From positions 1 to 49,778 of the forward strand of contig CANQVE010000013.1 in NCBI GenBank assembly GCA_947627205.1: DNA of 49,778 nucleotides, given 5' to 3'. Origin of the DNA: an uncultured Clostridia bacterium (GTDB taxonomy: Bacteria > Bacillota > Clostridia > Oscillospirales > Ruminococcaceae). Each line of letters starts with the position of its first letter. Within the stretch, counting starts at the first letter, position 1. The notes beneath the pieces are model-generated. The model saw only the letters and a program-made list of their open reading frames with translations. It had not been told where the DNA came from and ran no database searches. The translations under genes were made by a program, and so were the position numbers. Below are positions 45,696 to 49,778 of this stretch, in pieces.

Positions 45696-46760
45696 CTGCG
45701 CGCGTCCTAGTATACAGTATACAGGGTAAAGTATTCAGCAGTAGGTGTCCGCTTCGCGGACAATATTAGATTGTTTTGGGCGGGGAACAACGTTTCCTGT
45801 TAAAACAACTAAACGGGCGTCGCACGAAAGTTTTTTGAAAGGGAGCCATGCTAGAGGCTAGAAGCAAGAGGCAAGAAGCTGTTTTGGGCGGAGAACAACG
45901 TTTCTGCTATCCAACCGCGCCGTAAGGCGCGGTATATGGGTTTCCAAAGGGCGCATTGCGCCCTTTGGTGGGGGCGCGGGGGCAAAGCCCCCGCAAACGC
46001 TTCAAAGGCGCTAAAGGGTGCGGGGAAAACAAGAGTTTTCCCCGCATTGCCGTTTCAAAGCCATGCTTTGAAACGGCAATCTTAAAAGAGGTTTTGAGCG
46101 GGGAACCAACCTTTCCTTTATCCGACCGCCCCACAAGGCGGGTTCATTTTACTGCATACTGTACCCTATCTCCTGTCAATTGTCAACAGCGGGTACAGGG
46201 CGCGCAGCGCCCTGCATTCTCCCCCCCTTTCCCCTCGGGAAAGGGGGTTAGGGGGATAGGGCGAGTAAACGTTATTTAGAGAAACAACGTTTGAAAAGGA
46301 TAACAAATAGGCTCTGTATAAGGGGAGCGGATTTACTTTCCCGCTCTAAAGTTTTCCCATAATTAAAGAACTTTCCCGTTCAAACCCCCTTTTAGGATTG
46401 CCTTTCCAAATGCAAGCATTTGGAAAGGCAATGCGGGGAAAACTCTTGTTTTCCCCGCACCCCAGGTTCAATGCCGTAGGCATTTAACCTGATGCGCCTA
46501 GCTAGCGCCGTTTCGCGGCTTCGCCGCGACCAGAGGGCAAAAATTTTTTGAAAAAATTTTTCCCTCTGGACTCCCTTTTCAAAAAACTTTCTTGTCGCCG
46601 CCCATTAGGTTGTTTGATAATTTAAAGCGCTTTGCCACTCTGAACAGCTTCTTACCTCTTGCTTCTACCCTATAGCCTCTAGCAGGGCTCCCTTTTCAAA
46701 AAACTTTCGTGCGCCCGCTCGTTAGGTGGTTCGTAAGTCGAGCATTGTTCCCCGCTCGAA
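45696..46760. repeat. Composite repeat island before flotillin
   Basis: About 1 kb of modules: TATACAGTATACAGGG heptads, GTCCGCTTCGCGGAC palindrome, heptads, G, F (45944-45968), D, B (46020-46045), A variant with GTTTCAAAG arms (46049-46077), then ACTGCATACTG heptads, CCCCCTTTCCC hairpin, spacer K (about 46259-46309), A variant with CTTTCCAAATGC arms (46400-46429), B (46433-46458), C, D-like CGCGGC-TTC-GCCGCG, E (about 46530-46569) and heptads. No gene. Confidence 0.88.
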
Positions 46761-46778
46761 ACAAATTTTACCGTTCTA

Positions 46779-46807
46779 TTGACAACAGCTGTCACTTGTT
46801 GTATAAT
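46779..46807 (+). promoter_or_regulatory. Flotillin promoter
   Basis: TTGACA (46779-46784), 17 bp, TATAAT (46802-46807). Confidence 0.88.
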
Positions 46808-46814
46808 ATGTATA

Positions 46815-46848
46815 GTGCAGTCGGCTTGATGGTTGAGCCTGTCTGCAC
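46815..46848 (+). promoter_or_regulatory. Leader hairpin before the flotillin ribosome-binding site
   Basis: GTGCAG ... CTGCAC with inner GGCT ... AGCC lies just after the expected transcript start and ends about 10 bp before AAAGGAG. It could stabilise the mRNA or regulate it. Confidence 0.5.
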
Positions 46849-46870
46849 CGTATTTTGAAAGGAGTTTATT

Positions 46871-48391
46871 ATGCCCGAAAATCTTGTTGCACCGATAGTT
46901 ATTGCGGCAATAGTCCTCGTGGTAATTATCATCATGTTCGCGGCGGGTTACCGCAAAGCCCCGCCCGATAAGGCTTTCATCATCAGCGGTCTGCGCAGAA
47001 AAGCTAAGGTCGTTATCGGTAAAGCCGCAGTTAAACTGCCGTTTTTTGAAAGATGCGATACCCTGGAGCTCGCCCTTATGTCCGTTGACGTAAAGACCGC
47101 CCAGGCCGTTCCTACCGCCGATTATATCAATATCACAATTGACGCGGTAGTAAACGTTAAAATTTCCCCCGCACCCGAGACAATTGAAAAAGCACAGCAG
47201 AACTTCTTAAACAAAAATGTTCAGTACATAACAAGCGTCGCCCGCGAAGTTCTCGAGGGCAATATGCGTGAAATTGTCGGACAGATGCGCCTGGAAGAAA
47301 TGATATCAAACCGCCAGGCTTTCGCCGATAAGGTACGCCAGAATGCCGATCCCGACTTAAAGGCTATGGGCTTGGAAATTGTTTCGTTCAATGTCCAGAA
47401 TTTCGTTGACGACAACGGCGTCATAAACGACATGGGTATTGACAATACCATGCAGATACGCAAAAAAGCCGCTATCTCCAAGGCAGAAGCCGAGCGCGAT
47501 ATCAGGATCGCACAAGCCGAAGCCAACCGCAAGGCTAACGACGCGAAAGTTGACAGTGAAACAGCTATCGCCGTGCGTCAGAATGAACTTGAAATAAAGC
47601 AGGCAGAGCTTAAACGTGCCGCTGATATAAAGCAGGCGGAAGCTGACGCTGCGTATAAAATTCAGGAAGAAGAACAGCGCAGGACCATTGAGATAACCAC
47701 TGCCAACGCAAACCTTGCGCGTCAGGAAAAAGAAGTTGAAATAAAGGCGAAAGAAGCCGAGATAAAAGAGCGTGCTCTTGAAGCTGAAGTTAAAAAGACA
47801 GCTGAAGCGCAGAAATACGCCGCACAGCAGAAAGCTGACGCGGAATTGTACACAATTTCCAAAAACGCCGACGCGAAGAAGTATGAGGACATCAGAAACG
47901 CCGAAGCGGAGCTTGAAATTAAAAAGAACGAAGCCGCGGCAATTCTTGTGACGGCTGAAAACGAAGCCGCCGCGGCAAAGGCAAAGGCGGAAGCAGCGCG
48001 TTTTGCGGCGGAGCAGGAAGCCGAGGGTATCAGGGCGAAAGGTCTTGCAGAAGCCGAGGCGGTAAGGGCAAAGGCTCTTGCGGAAGCCGAGGGACTTGAC
48101 AAAAAAGCCGAAGCAATGCGCAAAATGGAAGAAGCGGCGGTATTGCAGATGTACTTCGAGCAAATGCCTGCTATAGCGCAGGCGATAGCAAAGCCTCTTG
48201 AAAACGTTGACAAGATAACGATGTACGGCGACGGAAACACGGCGAAGCTGGTAAAGGACATAACCGAAGCGACAACGCAGGCTTCTTCGGGACTGCTTGA
48301 CGGTCTGGGAATTGACATAAAGGATATGTTAAGTTCATTTGTTGAGAAGAAAGTGCGCTCGGATAGTGAGAAGCCGAAACAGAATGTATAA
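46871..48391 (+). CDS. Flotillin-like membrane scaffold protein
   Basis: A 506-residue SPFH/flotillin family protein. A single hydrophobic N-terminal segment (about 6-25) anchors it, the SPFH domain covers ~28-200, and ~200-420 is a long coiled coil with many AEA/KAEAE repeats typical of flotillins. It organises membrane microdomains and affects fluidity, secretion and division. AAAGGAG is 9 bp before the ATG. Confidence 0.93.
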   Translation: MPENLVAPIVIAAIVLVVIIIMFAAGYRKAPPDKAFIISGLRRKAKVVIGKAAVKLPFFERCDTLELALMSVDVKTAQAVPTADYINITIDAVVNVKISPAPETIEKAQQNFLNKNVQYITSVAREVLEGNMREIVGQMRLEEMISNRQAFADKVRQNADPDLKAMGLEIVSFNVQNFVDDNGVINDMGIDNTMQIRKKAAISKAEAERDIRIAQAEANRKANDAKVDSETAIAVRQNELEIKQAELKRAADIKQAEADAAYKIQEEEQRRTIEITTANANLARQEKEVEIKAKEAEIKERALEAEVKKTAEAQKYAAQQKADAELYTISKNADAKKYEDIRNAEAELEIKKNEAAAILVTAENEAAAAKAKAEAARFAAEQEAEGIRAKGLAEAEAVRAKALAEAEGLDKKAEAMRKMEEAAVLQMYFEQMPAIAQAIAKPLENVDKITMYGDGNTAKLVKDITEATTQASSGLLDGLGIDIKDMLSSFVEKKVRSDSEKPKQNV

Positions 48392-48403
48392 GGAGTGACA
48401 ACA

Positions 48404-48640
48404 ATGTTAATTTTTTCGCAGGACAAAAATCAGATAATGGATTGCAAAACGCTTTCTGTCACGAAGAATTACGGTGGAAAAAAAGAAGATAAGTTTGCTA
48501 TAGTAGGTTCTGCAGGAATAGCGACCGAGCTTAACGGAAACAGAATACTTGCTTCATTCCCCGATGAAAAGACGGCGCTGGACACGCTGGAAAAGATATT
48601 CACGGCGTTTGAAAACGGAGCGAAGTCGTATAGATTGTGA
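48404..48640 (+). CDS. Small protein downstream of flotillin
   Basis: A 78-residue soluble protein with no family I recognise. It has a beta-rich pattern (AIVGSAGIATELNGNRILASFPDEKTA) and a C-terminal helix. It starts 12 bp after the flotillin stop with AAGGAG 8 bp before the ATG; the GTG at 48395 is less likely. Probably co-transcribed with flotillin. Confidence 0.75.
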   Translation: MLIFSQDKNQIMDCKTLSVTKNYGGKKEDKFAIVGSAGIATELNGNRILASFPDEKTALDTLEKIFTAFENGAKSYRL

Positions 48641-49215
48641 GGGCAAGAGGATAGAAGCTGTTCCGAGCGGCGAAGCGCTTTTCCGTTCAAAAAACTTTCG
48701 GGCGGGCGCACGAAAGTTTTTTGAAAGGGAGTTTGAGGGAAAACTTTTTTTCAAAAAAGTTTTCCCTCAATAACGGCAAAATAGCGCATCAGGTTCAATG
48801 CCTACGGCATTGAACCTGGGGTGCGGGGAAAACAAGAGTTTTCCCCGCATTGCCTTTTCAAAGCATAGCTTTGAAAAGGCAATCCTAAAACAAGTTTTGA
48901 GCGGGGAACTACCTAAAAAATGGATTTACAATAGAACGGGAAAGAAGTTCCCTATAATTATTCAAAAGTGATAAATGAGCGGACTGCTTTTCGGCTGTTA
49001 CTGAATACTGTACCTTGTCAACTGTCAACTGCCGACAGCACCCCGCGCCCCGCCTTGGGGTTTCGCCCCGTTTCCCTTAAACGCGCGTTCGACGCCAAAT
49101 ACAGAGAACGCGCAAATCGGGCGGGTGAGTTGGGTTGGGGATTTGTGAGGGTGCGGGCGGACAATTGTTACTGCATATTGTACCCTGTACACTGTATACT
49201 GCTGTCGCCCTTATA
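48641..49215. repeat. Composite repeat island
   Basis: GGCAAGAGGATAGAAGC heptads, E closed by TTGAGGG (about 48731-48769), C as a perfect CAGGTTCAATGCC...GGCATTGAACCTG hairpin (48790-48818), B (48823-48848), A (48852-48880), ACTGTCAACTGCCGAC heptads, a GGGGCG repeat stretch and ACTGTATACTGC heptads. No gene. Confidence 0.85.
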
Positions 49216-49230
49216 TTCACAAAAAACTGA

Positions 49231-49271
49231 ATAATAAAAACAACGGGAAGACTTCAAAAAATCTTCCCGTT
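49231..49271 (-). terminator. RNase P RNA terminator
   Basis: Minus strand hairpin AACGGGAAGA...TCTTCCCGTT (49242-49271) followed by GTTTTTATTAT. Confidence 0.92.
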
Positions 49272-49286
49272 AGCTTTGGCGACAGC

Positions 49287-49630
49287 AAAGCGGTGCGTCT
49301 ATAAGCCGGGTTCTGTCTTGCACGGTCATCTATCTACCCTTTTCGTTGCCGAAAAGGTCTAGCCGCCTTAAGCGGGGAGCGCCGAGCAGACGCTTTGTTC
49401 CCCGCACCAATCGGCGTTGCATCGGATAGGGTTTACATGGCGATATGCTCTCGCATATCCCGGTGAGCTCTTGCCTCGCCTTTCCACCCTTACAGCAAAC
49501 ACTGCGGTATATTTCTGTTGCACTAGCCCTAAGGTTGCCCTCGGCCGACGTTATCGGTTATCCTGCTCTGTGATGCCCGGACTTTCCTCATGACGCTCTC
49601 GCGCCCCGCGATCGTGCGACGCGCCGCTTT
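49287..49630 (-). ncRNA. rnpB: RNase P RNA (bacterial class A)
   Basis: On the minus strand the RNA carries the universal GAGGAAAGTCCGGGC and ACAGAACCCGGCTTATAG segments and AGGGTAGATAGATGACCG-type P4/J. The P1 stem pairs AAAGCGG(c)GCGTC at 49618-49630 with GACGC(a)CCGCTTT at 49287-49299. The exact 5' end may extend a few bases. Confidence 0.97.
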
Positions 49631-49644
49631 GACCGTCAATTTGC

Positions 49645-49673
49645 ATTATAACATATTTCTCCGAAAATTGCAA
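49645..49673 (-). promoter_or_regulatory. rnpB promoter
   Basis: TTGCAA (49668-49673), 17 bp, TATAAT (49645-49650) on the minus strand. The rest to 49778 is A/T-rich with a short heptad (AGAAGTAAGAGATAAGATG) and no gene. Confidence 0.85.
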
Positions 49674-49778
49674 GAGCTTTTAGAAGTAAGAGATAAGATG
49701 TATGTTATGTTACAATAGATGTGAGACAAAAGGTATAGAAAAAGTGGTTGAGATATGTTAAAATAAAGTTGTCACACC

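Overview
The window looks like chromosome from a low-to-mid GC, Gram-positive, spore-forming Clostridia, probably a Ruminococcaceae/Oscillospiraceae-like gut anaerobe. The support is a complete spoIIAA-spoIIAB-sigF operon, CIRCE-controlled groES-groEL, strong G+-type ribosome-binding sites, frequent TTG starts, many exact TTGACA-17-TATAAT promoters and a housekeeping gene set (lysA, secA, mnmE, rnpB). I name no species. There is no rRNA, CRISPR array, transposase or integrase.

Layout. 0.5-3 kb: a two-gene chromate-type transporter and lysA. 3.1-6.4 kb: a minus-strand run with a TPR-like protein, an HI0074/HI0073-type (HEPN/MNT) pair, two small membrane proteins, a truncated second copy of the MNT gene and an esterase. 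6.6-9.7 kb: a GT4 glycosyltransferase and the spoIIA operon. 10.8-13.4 kb: a SpoIID-like protein with three peptidoglycan-binding domains, coupled to a long acidic low-complexity protein. 14.2-15.7 kb: an orphan phage terminase large subunit and a small partner. 16.2-19.6 kb: groESL, a small membrane protein and tRNA-Gln. 19.9-25.2 kb: an acyl-CoA synthetase and a YfhO-like giant membrane protein.

25.8-31.8 kb is a compact seven-gene minus-strand operon: PlsC-like acyltransferase, acyl carrier protein, a single polypeptide fusing an active ketosynthase to a ketosynthase-like chain-length-factor domain, a ketoreductase, a dehydratase, a phosphopantetheinyl transferase and a flavodoxin-fold reductase. 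It has its own promoter and a long palindrome just upstream. It resembles a type II polyketide/aryl-polyene logic and lacks an obvious enoyl reductase. It is the best candidate here for an undescribed metabolic system.

32-49.8 kb: a DUF4258/YgiT toxin-antitoxin pair, secA, a GH26-like lipoprotein that has lost both catalytic glutamates, two TrkA-type proteins, mnmE coupled to a second SecA (secA2), a NUDIX hydrolase, a HAD phosphatase, a flotillin with a short partner, and RNase P RNA.

Nearly every long intergenic gap is filled by a mosaic of repeats: blocks of consecutive perfect hairpins (modules A-G below), two unrelated 7-nt-period repeat families, and fixed spacer modules. One hairpin module changes sequence between copies but keeps perfect pairing, which implies selection for structure. 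The repeats run into gene 3' ends and supply stop codons. A 151-bp near-identical copy pair in inverted orientation flanks the yfhO segment. Two copies of a separate 105-129 bp structured element sit directly after the ACP and mnmE stop codons. In the feature list, module names are: A = hairpin starting GCC and ending GGC with variable arms; B = GCGGGGAAAAC hairpin with TCTT loop; C = CAGGTT...AACCTG hairpin; D = GCGGGGGC/GCCCCCGC hairpin; E = A/T-rich terminator-like hairpin closed by CCAGAGGG or TTGAGGG; F = CCAAAGGGCGC/GCGCCCTTTGG hairpin; G = CCGCGCC-TTA-CGGCGCGG-type hairpin; K = spacer module beginning GGGCGAGTAAACGTT.
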